Origin: JAHRAW01 sp965243285
Lineage (GTDB): Bacteria; Pseudomonadota; Gammaproteobacteria; Arenicellales; Poriferihabitantaceae
Length of the DNA: 64,000 nt
Direction of reading: 5' to 3'
NCBI GenBank assembly: GCA_965243285.1
Contig: OZ251537.1
Coordinates: 1,984,001 to 2,048,000, forward strand
Under the pieces are notes generated by a model, which had not been told where the DNA came from, made no database searches, and saw nothing but the letters and a program-made list of their open reading frames with translations. A program made the translations under genes and the position numbers. Below, in pieces: positions 35,352-43,782 of this stretch (its first letter is position 1; each line of letters starts with the position of its first letter).

Positions 35352-37514
35352 ATGACGATGCAAGCGGCCCATTCCAACCGGCAAGAAGCGGCGCCCGAGC
35401 CCAGCGAGGCGTGTTTACCGATGCGGCATTCTGAATCAAACCCACCCATGACACCACCTGCTTTGCGCTCGTTGGTCGTTGTTTCCGCAGTGTTTCTGGC
35501 CGATAAATTTTGCGTAGCCAAAGCCAATTTTGGCGCTAGGCGCGTCGCCCGGCAACGCGTCCGCCGAACCACCCCGGCGGCCTATTCATCGCCCCCGGCA
35601 TGGCCGGCGCCGGGGTGGCGCGTCGCGCTGGCGGCATGCGGTTTTCTCGGAATATTGGGAATGTCGCCGCTGTGCGCAGCCGAGACCGCCGCCTTAGAGC
35701 AAGCGCCGGCGACCTCGCGGGAGTTGGCGCGGGTGCAGAATCTCATTCGCGCCAATGTGCTTGAACTAGCCCAAGAAATTTTAGAGACCCAAGGCCCGGC
35801 GTGGCAGCCGACCATGGCATGGCTACATTGGGAGCGGCAATTGTGGGCCTTGTATCGCGTTCAAGGGGCGTGGCGGAAACTGCATTGGCGGGCGCAATGG
35901 TTGCCATCGTCTTTTCCGCAAGCCATGCGCCGCGAAGCGGATTTGCGGGTTATCGAGGCATTGACGGCGCTCGGGCGCAACGGCGAAGCGCGGCGCTTGA
36001 TTCGGCAAAATTTATTGGCATCAACTACCCCATCGCGGCATCAACGCCAGCTCCGGCGGGCCTTGATCGTGGCCTATTTGGCCGACGATATGAGCGCCGA
36101 TGCGCGCTTTGCCATGGACAATTTTCACCAAGACTATGGCGCCGAAGACAGCGCATGGCTGTTGCTCAGTGCCTCGGTATTGTTGCGCTCCGGGGATGCG
36201 GAGGCCGCCATTAACTTGCTGGCGGCGTTGAATCAGCCGGCGGCGCGGTTGTTGCGGCTATACGCGCGCCTCAGCAACCGCACCTTGACGCCGCCCCAAG
36301 CCATCGAGCGCGCCGGTCAATTGCTGCTCGCGCCGCGCGGCGCCGCCAAACGCGATATTTGGGCGGTGATCGCCCAAGCCCATCGCATCGGCGTGACCGA
36401 GGGCGCCGGCGTGCTCGAAGGACACGCGCTGGCGCTGTCGGATGCCATCGAGAACTACCTCCTGGCGCCGCCGAGCAACCCAGTCGCCGGTAGCGTTTAT
36501 CCGTCCTTCACGGTGCGCGATTTATTCGATGCGTACGCGACAATCGCGCGCGATGAAGCGAACCAAGCCGCATTGTTGGTGGGCGAGGATGCGCAGTGGT
36601 TGGATCTGGCGCTGAAATTACCGCCGAATTCAGTGCCCGGCAAAGCGCTGTTCGCCCATTTAGCGGCCGCTGCCGACCGCCGGCGCGCGCCGCGCTTTCG
36701 GCAGCGCGCCGTGGATGGCTATATCGAGGCCTTGATCGCCACCGAACGCACCGCCTTGATCGAGCAAGTTTTCAGCGCCGCCGGCCTCGCCGGCGCTCAA
36801 GATGGCGACCCATCTGGCGAGCCATTGGGCGCCGACCGTAACCGCCAAACCGCCATTCTCGGCAAACTGACCCTCGGCGGCGAAACCGGCTTGCGGTTGT
36901 CGGCGCACGCCATCGAGAGCGGCGATATTCGGTTGGCCGCCGATGCCAATGCCCACTTACGCGCGCTGCCGGCCGGCGTGGATCGCGCGCAGTGGCTGCT
37001 GCAGGCCGGCCGCATCGACATTTTCGCCGGCCGCCACCGCCTGGGGGCCGCCAAGTTGGATGAATGGCTGGATTCTTTCCGGCGCTTGGATGAGGCGCAG
37101 ACCGACGCCGTTTTGCAGCCCATTTTCGACCTGCAAACGGCGCGCCAACACGCCCTGGCGCTGGATTTATTGCACAAAGTCAGCGCCCGCGCCCCGCCCG
37201 GCAAGCATCAGCGCGAAATCCCCTACTGGCTGGGGGAATCCTACGGCGGCGACGGCCAGCATGTCGCCGCCGCCGATGCCTTCTTGCACTCGGCGCTGCA
37301 ACAAGCGGACGGTTTCGACCGCTGGGGCGAAGCAGCGCGTTTTCGCGCCGCCGAGGCGCTGATGAACGGTCAGCTGTTCGCCGACGCGCGGCGCCTGTTT
37401 GACGACATATTAGCGCGCGCCGATTCCGCCGCCCGCCGCACCGCCTTACAGCAAAAAATACAGCGTTCGTGGTTGCTTGAATCCATCTCGCAGTCGGAGA
37501 ATAGCGCGCCCTGA
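35352..37514 (+). CDS. Uncharacterised helical-repeat (TPR-like) envelope protein
   Basis: A 720-residue protein that I do not recognise by name. From the first ATG the N-terminal 95 residues are Arg/Pro-rich. A hydrophobic segment follows (WRVALAACGFLGILGMSPLCAA, about 90-111) that looks like a signal peptide or membrane anchor, so the real start may be internal. Residues about 115-710 are almost all alpha-helical, with alternating Ala/Leu-rich helices suggestive of TPR or Sel1-type solenoid repeats (RRLIRQNLLAS, DSAWLLLSASVLLRSGDAEA, EIPYWLGESYGGDGQHVAAA). Such proteins scaffold envelope complexes or secretion machines. It is followed by a repeat element and xerD, and function stays open. 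Confidence 0.7.
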   Translation: MTMQAAHSNRQEAAPEPSEACLPMRHSESNPPMTPPALRSLVVVSAVFLADKFCVAKANFGARRVARQRVRRTTPAAYSSPPAWPAPGWRVALAACGFLGILGMSPLCAAETAALEQAPATSRELARVQNLIRANVLELAQEILETQGPAWQPTMAWLHWERQLWALYRVQGAWRKLHWRAQWLPSSFPQAMRREADLRVIEALTALGRNGEARRLIRQNLLASTTPSRHQRQLRRALIVAYLADDMSADARFAMDNFHQDYGAEDSAWLLLSASVLLRSGDAEAAINLLAALNQPAARLLRLYARLSNRTLTPPQAIERAGQLLLAPRGAAKRDIWAVIAQAHRIGVTEGAGVLEGHALALSDAIENYLLAPPSNPVAGSVYPSFTVRDLFDAYATIARDEANQAALLVGEDAQWLDLALKLPPNSVPGKALFAHLAAAADRRRAPRFRQRAVDGYIEALIATERTALIEQVFSAAGLAGAQDGDPSGEPLGADRNRQTAILGKLTLGGETGLRLSAHAIESGDIRLAADANAHLRALPAGVDRAQWLLQAGRIDIFAGRHRLGAAKLDEWLDSFRRLDEAQTDAVLQPIFDLQTARQHALALDLLHKVSARAPPGKHQREIPYWLGESYGGDGQHVAAADAFLHSALQQADGFDRWGEAARFRAAEALMNGQLFADARRLFDDILARADSAARRTALQQKIQRSWLLESISQSENSAP

Positions 37515-37599
37515 AGAGGCCGCCGGGTGGAGTTGACCAGTGGGGTGGACTAAGGATGGATTTATGGGGCTAAAGCTGCAGTTTGATTGGCGTTTTTTG

Positions 37600-37870
37600 A
37601 GGTCATCGGCTGATTTAGGGGGCTGCGTTTGATTTTCGCTTTGCTTTTGATTTTTGCTGTTGCTGTTGCTGCTGCTTTTTAACGCTCTTTTGTGGTTGAT
37701 GAGGTGAAAAATTTAACGGCAAAAGCGACAATCGAAAATCAAAAGTCGAGTAAAACCTAACATTACAGAAATCCCCCCACCAAAACTGGCGATGAAGCCG
37801 CCAGTTTTGGCCCCCCTCCCGAAAAGGCAAGGGGGGGAGCAAAGACTAAAGGCGAAAAGCAAAAGCCAAA
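37600..37870. repeat. Composite intergenic repeat element, copy 5
   Basis: GCTGTT/GCTGCT tandem T-rich segment, GTTGATGAGGTGAAAAATTTAA, AAAATCAAAAG runs, the hairpin AAAACTGGCGATGAAGCCGCCAGTTTT (37782-37808), a GGGGGGGAGCAAAG arm and AAAAGC repeats running into the xerD leader. Noncoding except for a possible N-terminal extension of xerD. Confidence 0.8.
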
Positions 37871-37899
37871 ACCATCCCCAAAAAACATCGCGAGGTCGC

Positions 37900-38910
37900 T
37901 TGAATTCATCCTCCCGGCGCCCATCAGCGCGCGCTAAATCCGCTGCCGGCGACACCGCGGCGCGGCGTTCATCGGCGGACGACGCATCGACGAAGGATTC
38001 AGCGGCGAATGTCCCAGCCGGCGAGCGCGCGTTGGTAGAGGAATTTCTCGATGCGCTGTGGCTGCAGGCCGGGTTGAGCGATAACACGCTGAGTGCCTAT
38101 CGCAGCGATATGGAAAAATATATCGCTTGGTTGGCGCGCCGCGGGCGCGGTCTGCTCGATGCGGACGCCGCCTTGCTCAAACACTATGTCGGGGCGCGCG
38201 CGGCGGCGCAATCCCATCGCAGCGCGGCGCGTTCGCTATCGACCTTGCGGCGGTTTTATCGCCATGCGGTGCTCGCCGGCGACCTCACAATCGACCCATG
38301 CAGCCTGGCGCGCGCCCCGACCTTCGGCCAGGCGCTGCCGAAAACCCTATCCGAAGCCGATGTCGAGCGCCTCATCCAGGCCCCCGATGTGGCGGCCGAG
38401 TTGGGGCTGCGCGACCGCGCCATGTTGGAGACCTTATACGCCACCGGCGTGCGCGTCAGCGAGTTGGTGAATATGGCGCTGGCGCAGTTGGATTTGAGCG
38501 CCGGCGTGTGCCGCATCGTCGGCAAGGGCGGCCGCGAGCGCTTGGTATTGCTCGGCGACCCAGCCATCGGCTGGCTCACGCGCTATTTAGGTGACGGCGG
38601 CGGCCGCGCCCATTTGCTCGGCGGCCGGATGAGCGATGCGGTGTTCGTCACCCGCCGTGGCGGCGCCATGAGCCGCCAGGCATTGTGGCGCAACATTCGG
38701 CGCTACGCCGCCCTCGCCGGCATCCGCGCGCCGCTATCGCCACACACCCTGCGCCACGCCTTCGCCACCCACCTGCTCAACCACGGCGCCGACCTGCGCA
38801 GCGTGCAAATGTTGCTCGGCCACGCCAATTTATCCACCACCCAAATCTACACCCATGTGGCCAAAGCGCGCTTGAAAAACTTACATCAACAGCATCATCC
38901 ACGCGGTTGA
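37900..38910 (+). CDS. xerD: Site-specific tyrosine recombinase XerD
   Basis: Works with XerC at dif to resolve chromosome dimers at the septum. The SAM-like core-binding domain starts at VEEFLDALWLQAGLSDNTLSAYR. The catalytic domain has all active-site residues: Arg in ATGVRVSELV, Lys in GKGGRERLV, His-x-x-Arg in HTLRHAFATHLLNHGADLR, His in LLGHANLS, and Tyr in TTQIYTHV. It ends LHQQHHPRG, typical of XerD rather than XerC. The start is uncertain: homology begins near 38030. TTG 37900 is a compromise, and the open frame reaches back to ATG 37792 inside the repeat element, giving a Ser/Lys/Ala-rich tail. Confidence 0.9.
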   Translation: MNSSSRRPSARAKSAAGDTAARRSSADDASTKDSAANVPAGERALVEEFLDALWLQAGLSDNTLSAYRSDMEKYIAWLARRGRGLLDADAALLKHYVGARAAAQSHRSAARSLSTLRRFYRHAVLAGDLTIDPCSLARAPTFGQALPKTLSEADVERLIQAPDVAAELGLRDRAMLETLYATGVRVSELVNMALAQLDLSAGVCRIVGKGGRERLVLLGDPAIGWLTRYLGDGGGRAHLLGGRMSDAVFVTRRGGAMSRQALWRNIRRYAALAGIRAPLSPHTLRHAFATHLLNHGADLRSVQMLLGHANLSTTQIYTHVAKARLKNLHQQHHPRG

Positions 38911-39050
38911 TGGCGATAAGGCGGCTTGCCGGCGCGTCATCTATGACGGAGAAGGGGCTGGAATCAACGAAAATGGGCGGAAAAATCAACAAAAACGCTA
39001 AAAATCAGCGCTGAATCGCATAATTTGGGCTGATTTGGGTCGATTCGACC

Positions 39051-39110
39051 TGATTCATGCTGATTCATGCTGATTCATGCTGATTCATGCTGATTCATGC
39101 TGATTCATGC
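39051..39110. repeat. 10-bp tandem repeat (TGATTCATGC), 6 copies
   Basis: Six perfect head-to-tail copies sit about 60 bp before the chosen relA start. The unit is close to one helical turn. Each copy contains an ATG, one of which (39107) opens in frame with relA. Confidence 0.85.
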
Positions 39111-39169
39111 CGATTCGGGCAGATAGGGAATGGGCGGTGGCCGGCGGGCTGGCGGGCCGGCCGGGCCGC

Positions 39170-41509
39170 ATGCCCTATAATTTAGCCCCCGACTACTGTG
39201 CGCAGGCCCATCCGGTGTCCCGTCATCACGCCCTCACTGAAAGCGCCGCCGAGCCGCGCGATTTCGAGCTCGGCGCGGCGTGTTGCTGGGTAGCGACGCA
39301 GTGCCGGCGCGAGGCCGAGGCCGGGCTGCGCGAGGGCTTGGAAGTGGTGCAGATTCTCGAATCGCTGAATATGGATGCGCAAGGTTTGTTGGTTGGCGCG
39401 CTGCGGCCGCTGGCGCCGTTTACCGAGCATGAGCAGGCGCAAATCAAGGCGCGATTTGGGGCGCAGACGCTGGCATTGTTGCAAGGCGCGACGCGCATGC
39501 GGCAATTGTCGGCGCTGTCTGGCGGGCGTGGGCGGGCGGTCGATGCGGGCGGGCCCGAGCCGGCGGACCATGCCGACGGTCAGGCGCGGCCGGGCAAATC
39601 CAGCGGAGTGCGGCTGAACGAAGAAAACCTGCGCAAAATGTTGCTCGCCATGGTGGATGACGGGCGCGTGGTGTTGATCGAGTTGGCGTGCCATTTGGCG
39701 GTGTTGCGGCGCGCCAAATTAGCCGAGCGGGTAACGCAGCGCCGCCTCGCTCGCCTCACCTTGGAGGTGTACGCGCCGCTCGCCAATCGGCTCGGCGCCG
39801 GGCAAATCAAATGGCGTATGGAAGATTACGCGCTGCAATTTTTGCAGCCGCAAGCCTATGCGCAATTGGCGGCGCGATTGGATGAAAAACGCGCCGCGCG
39901 CGAGCATTATATCGAGCAATTTATCGACGCTGCGCAAGGCGTATTGCGCGCCGCCGGCGTGGTCGGCGAAGTGCACGGCCGCCCCAAACATCTCTATAGC
40001 ATCTGGAAAAAGATGCGCGCCAAGGATTCGCCGTTCGAGAGCCTGTTGGATCTGCGCGCCACGCGAATAGTGGTGCGCAACATCGCCGATTGCTATGGCG
40101 CGTTGGCGGCGGTGCACGCCCGCTGGCCGCGCTTGGGCGTGGAGTTCGAGGATTACATCGCCACCCCCAAAGCCAATGGCTATCGCTCGGTGCACACCGT
40201 GGTCATCGGCCCGCAACAGCAGTTGGTGGAGGTGCAGATTCGCACCCATGAGATGCACGAGCAGAGCGAGTTGGGCCGCGCCGCGCACTGGCGCTACAAG
40301 GAAAATCTGCGCGCCGATGACAGCATCGACCACAAAGTGCTGCGCCTGCGGCAACTGCTGCGCTGGAAGGATGAGATGCAAGGCGATGCGCCGCCGGCCG
40401 GCGAGCATGAGCATACTCATGCGCAGCCCACCCAAACCCATGCCGCGCGCAGCCAGGCCGAGGAGCGGGTGTATGCGTTCACCTCCCAAGGCAAGGTGAT
40501 TTCTCTGCCCGCCGGCGCCACGCCGCTGGATTTCGCCTACGCCATTCACACCGAGGTGGGGCATTGCGCTCGCGGGGCGCGCGTCAATGGCAAGATGGCG
40601 CCGTTGGCGCATGGGCTGCAGACCGGCGACCAAGTGCATATACACACCGTGCCAGGCGGTCGCCCGAGCCGCGATTGGCTACGCCCCGAGCGCGGCTATA
40701 TTCGCACCCGCCGCGCCCGCAGCCGCATCGCGCAGTATTTCAAGCGCGCCGATTACGCCCAACATGTGGCCGATGGACGCAGTGCGTTGGAGCGCGAATT
40801 ATCCCGCCTCGGGCTGGATGATGTGGGCTATGACAAAATCGCCCGCGCCGCCGATTTTGATAAAACCGATAGTTTGTTGGCCGCCTTAGGGGCCGGGGAT
40901 GTCAAACTCGCGCGCGCCTTGGCGCCCTTTCGCCGCCCGCCGACCGGCCGCCCTGGTGGCCCCCCCGCTGGTTCAAGTGGTGGTCCTGACGGCGCAAGTG
41001 GCCCCGGCATGGCGCGCAAAACCGCGCCGCCGCGCCCCCATCGCCCCGATAGTTTCAGCGTAAGCGGCGTCGGCAATGTGCTAACACGGTTGGCGAATTG
41101 CTGTAGCCCGATTCCTGGCGATAGCATTGTCGGCTTCATCACCGCCGGTCGGGGGGTGAGCGTGCATCGCCAAAACTGCCGCAACATGCGCACTCCCGCC
41201 GCGCGCCAAGACCGCCGATTGGTAGAAGTGGCCTGGGGCGGCACTGCCGCCGCCACCTGGCCGGTCGCGCTGCATATTTCCGTATCCCCAGCCACAGATA
41301 GCGATAAATTGTTAGCCGCCATCACCCAAATCTTCCAAGATGAAAACATCGTGCTGCTGAATCTCCACCTGCAGACATCCCCCGCCACCCCCGCCGGCAC
41401 GCACATCCACCTAAAAGCCCAAATCCCCGGCACCCCCACCCTCCGCCACCTAACCCATCGCCTAACCCAACTGCCCGAGGTACACAAAGTGGCGCGGGTG
41501 GGTGGTTGA
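39170..41509 (+). CDS. relA: GTP pyrophosphokinase RelA ((p)ppGpp synthetase)
   Basis: Makes (p)ppGpp on ribosomes stalled by uncharged tRNA. The pseudo-hydrolase half (about 30-230) lacks the HD pair (LLVGALRPLAPFTEHEQ region), as in monofunctional RelA. The synthetase domain has GRPKHLYSIWKKMRAK and EFEDYIATPKANGYRSVHT, then QIRTHEMHEQSELG. The TGS domain is VYAFTSQGKVISLPAGATPL, the zinc-finger region LANCCSPIPGDSIVGFITAG, and an ACT domain ends the protein. A Gly/Pro/Ser-rich insert (RPPTGRPGGPPAGSSGGPDG) precedes the zinc finger. ATG 39170 fits homologs; 39107 is possible. No spoT in the window. Confidence 0.94.
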   Translation: MPYNLAPDYCAQAHPVSRHHALTESAAEPRDFELGAACCWVATQCRREAEAGLREGLEVVQILESLNMDAQGLLVGALRPLAPFTEHEQAQIKARFGAQTLALLQGATRMRQLSALSGGRGRAVDAGGPEPADHADGQARPGKSSGVRLNEENLRKMLLAMVDDGRVVLIELACHLAVLRRAKLAERVTQRRLARLTLEVYAPLANRLGAGQIKWRMEDYALQFLQPQAYAQLAARLDEKRAAREHYIEQFIDAAQGVLRAAGVVGEVHGRPKHLYSIWKKMRAKDSPFESLLDLRATRIVVRNIADCYGALAAVHARWPRLGVEFEDYIATPKANGYRSVHTVVIGPQQQLVEVQIRTHEMHEQSELGRAAHWRYKENLRADDSIDHKVLRLRQLLRWKDEMQGDAPPAGEHEHTHAQPTQTHAARSQAEERVYAFTSQGKVISLPAGATPLDFAYAIHTEVGHCARGARVNGKMAPLAHGLQTGDQVHIHTVPGGRPSRDWLRPERGYIRTRRARSRIAQYFKRADYAQHVADGRSALERELSRLGLDDVGYDKIARAADFDKTDSLLAALGAGDVKLARALAPFRRPPTGRPGGPPAGSSGGPDGASGPGMARKTAPPRPHRPDSFSVSGVGNVLTRLANCCSPIPGDSIVGFITAGRGVSVHRQNCRNMRTPAARQDRRLVEVAWGGTAAATWPVALHISVSPATDSDKLLAAITQIFQDENIVLLNLHLQTSPATPAGTHIHLKAQIPGTPTLRHLTHRLTQLPEVHKVARVGG

Positions 41510-41519
41510 AGCCGTCATC

Positions 41520-41690
41520 CGATTGTGTGGGGTCTTTTGATGTTGCTTTTGATGTTGCTTTTGATGTTGCTTTTACTCCCCGCTTCATCTTGTGGAATAA
41601 ATCAAAACTGACGGCTTCATGCCAGTTTTGGTGGGGGGGTTACGTTGATGTTCGCTTTTGATTTTCGCTTTGGCTTTGATGTTACCTACC
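41520..41690. repeat. Composite intergenic repeat element, copy 6
   Basis: GATGTTGCTTTT tandem repeats (three copies), an ACTCCCCGCTTCATC arm, hairpin AAAACTGACGGCTTCATGCCAGTTTT (41604-41629) and TTTTCGCTTTTGATT runs, between relA and the minus-strand methyltransferase gene. Confidence 0.75.
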
Positions 41691-41709
41691 CAAAAATCCA
41701 AAAATAAAT

Positions 41710-41742
41710 AAAAAAAACCCGGCCGGTTTTTCAACGGGCGGG
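41710..41742 (-). terminator. Rho-independent terminator of the methyltransferase gene
   Basis: On the minus strand CCCGCCCG...CGGCCGGG pairs (one C/C mismatch) around TTGAAAAAC and is followed by eight T (complement of 41710-41717). It lies about 25 bp after the stop. Confidence 0.65.
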
Positions 41743-41766
41743 GGCTATGCGGATTCTATCCAGATT

Positions 41767-43281
41767 TCACTTTGGCTTTGCGTCCGCTTTTAGTTTGTCT
41801 TGATCTTCTTGCGCTTGCGGCGCATGACGCAGTGGCGGAAGGTGGGGTTTTTTATCCTCTAAATACTCCTGAATGCTATGGAACACTATGCGCTTATAGG
41901 GCGTGTCGCCAATCATCAGCGGCCCCATGACTTGCGCAATATCGGCCTCGGCATCGCGGATTTGCTTTTCCGATAAGGCAGTCATGGTAATGAACAGCCC
42001 AACAATTCCTTCGCCTTTTGCCAGCAATCCAGTGAACGCTCGAATACTCTCCAGCGTAGCGGTTGATTTCATGGTCGTTTCATTGATGCCACCTTTCACT
42101 TGCACGATGCACATTCTGTTTTTTTCTGTTGTGCCGACCACGATACCGCGGCCGTCTATGCCGCCATCGCCGCTTTGCTTAACATTATCCACCAATCCAT
42201 GCGTGCGAGTTACCGCCCACTTTTCGAATAAAAATGGATTGGTGCGGAGTAGGTTGATGGCAGTTGCCATGCTTCGCGGCTCACCTTCAATCTTAATTTG
42301 ATCATCTTTCATGCGGTGCTTCCGCACCACTTCTAATGCAAAATACGAAACATCGATGCCGATATAATTTCGTTTTAACTGAAATGCGGCATCGATGGTT
42401 GTACCGCATCCGCAAAATGGATCGAGAACCACATCGCCCTTGTTGGACGATGCTTTGACAATTCTGTCTAAAAGCGCGATTGGCTTTTGGGTAGGCCAAC
42501 CGAGTCGTTCTTTCGCCATTGAGTTGACGGGATGAATATCTACCCACCAATCTTCTACTATTTTTCCATGTTTAGTACGCTCCGCTAATACATCAGCAGC
42601 CTTTGATTTCCAAGTTTTCCCATGTTTTACCAGTGGCTTTGAAAAAGGAATACGGACCGAGTCAGCATTAAATATCCATTTTTTACCGTTCACATAACAC
42701 AAGATAATATCGTGCTTTTTTGGATGCCATCGTGACGCTTGGCTTGTTGACGAATAACACCACACAATCTCATTTCTAAAATTTTCCCTACCAAAAATGC
42801 CATCCATGATAATTTTCACATAATGGCTGGCAGTTGGGTCACAGTGAAAATAAACACTACCAGTAGACTTCAACACGCGATGCATCTCGACTAACCGCTC
42901 GGCCATATAGGACAGATAAGCCAGCATGGGAGTTTTGGGGATAATTGCATCGAAGGCCTCGATAATAGTGCGAATAGGACTTAACTCTGCGTCGAGAAAC
43001 CGCTTCATTCGCCACTCCGCTTCCTCACTATAAAACCATGTGTCTTCAAATGCCTCTATCTGCGCGCGGTCTTTTTTATTCACCGCCACATCAAAAAAAA
43101 CATTGTAGTTAACATCGGAATTAAACGGCGGGTCGAGATAGATTAAATCTATGCTCTCGGTGGGCAGTTGTTTAATCACAGTTAAGCAATCATCAGCAAA
43201 CAATTTATTAGTGGCGTATCCCATGCTCCAAGGTTCAATGGTGCGGCTATCTTGTACCGTCGGCTGATTTGATACGCTCAT
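41767..43281 (-). CDS. Beta-class DNA adenine/cytosine-N4 methyltransferase fused to Mrr-like nuclease domain
   Basis: A 504-residue apparent single-chain restriction-modification-like protein. Catalytic motif IV DPPFNSDVNYN (LIYLDPPF) comes first and the SAM motif I DPFCGCGTTIDAAF later, the beta-class order, with the target-recognition part between. After residue about 350 a second domain begins: FEKWAV, GDGGIDGRGIVVG, then CIVQVKGG, which matches the E / D / QxK pattern of PD-(D/E)xK Mrr-type endonucleases. So one chain may both methylate and cut. ATG 43281 (MSVSNQP) is chosen; the frame is open to 43332. Composition is clearly more AT-rich than neighbours, a sign of transfer. The specificity and whether the nuclease part is active are unknown. 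Confidence 0.88.
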   Translation of the reverse strand: MSVSNQPTVQDSRTIEPWSMGYATNKLFADDCLTVIKQLPTESIDLIYLDPPFNSDVNYNVFFDVAVNKKDRAQIEAFEDTWFYSEEAEWRMKRFLDAELSPIRTIIEAFDAIIPKTPMLAYLSYMAERLVEMHRVLKSTGSVYFHCDPTASHYVKIIMDGIFGRENFRNEIVWCYSSTSQASRWHPKKHDIILCYVNGKKWIFNADSVRIPFSKPLVKHGKTWKSKAADVLAERTKHGKIVEDWWVDIHPVNSMAKERLGWPTQKPIALLDRIVKASSNKGDVVLDPFCGCGTTIDAAFQLKRNYIGIDVSYFALEVVRKHRMKDDQIKIEGEPRSMATAINLLRTNPFLFEKWAVTRTHGLVDNVKQSGDGGIDGRGIVVGTTEKNRMCIVQVKGGINETTMKSTATLESIRAFTGLLAKGEGIVGLFITMTALSEKQIRDAEADIAQVMGPLMIGDTPYKRIVFHSIQEYLEDKKPHLPPLRHAPQAQEDQDKLKADAKPK

Positions 43282-43330
43282 TGGCTGATTCCTCGATGGG
43301 TTGGCATAAATGCCAAAAAGCGAATATAGC

Positions 43331-43370
43331 AAAAGCCCCGCTGGTTGGTCGATCGGCGGGGGCTTTTTTT
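43331..43370. terminator. Bidirectional terminator-like hairpin
   Basis: AAAAGCCCCG and CGGGGGCTTTTTTT form a GC stem flanked by A and T runs, upstream of the methyltransferase and downstream of uvrA on the minus strand. It could end uvrA transcription. Confidence 0.55.
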
Positions 43371-43379
43371 GGAGTCGTG

Positions 43380-43665
43380 GTGGGCTTTTTTTGCCGTCGC
43401 GAGGGCTTTTAACTTACTCCCCCGCGTACGCGGTGGAGTAAGTTAAAGCCAACAGCAAAAACCAAAATCAAAAACCAACATCAAAAACCAACATCAAAAG
43501 CAACATCAAAAGCAACATCAAAAGCAACATCAAAAGCCAACATCAAAAGCAACATCAAAAGCAACATCAAAAGCCAACATCAAAAGCCAACATCAAAAGT
43601 CAATATCAAAAGCCAACATCAAAAGCCAACATCAAAAGCCAATCAAAAGCAAAAGCAAAAAGCCC
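43380..43665. repeat. Array of AAAAGCAACATC / AAAAGCCAACATC units (about 14 copies) with ACTCCCCCGC arm
   Basis: An ACTCCCCCGCGTACGCGGTGGAGT palindrome (43425-43441 area) is followed by about 14 tandem 12- and 13-bp units to the end of the gap before uvrA. Units differ only by one C. Units are contiguous with no unique spacers, so this is not CRISPR. Confidence 0.85.
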
Positions 43666-43782
43666 TATTTGGCGGGTGTTTTCGGGGATTTTTTGGGTGT
43701 TTTTGCGGATTTAGTGGCAGTTTTGGGCGGTTTGGCGGATTTAGCGGGGGATTTCCCCGATTTTTTTGGGGGTGGATTTTTT

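Noticed and set aside
39719..40645. 308-residue minus-strand open frame
   Set aside because: Antisense shadow of relA, low-complexity composition.
43480..43655. Dense repeat array resembling CRISPR
   Set aside because: Units of 12-13 bp are contiguous without unique spacers and no cas genes are present; it is a tandem repeat.
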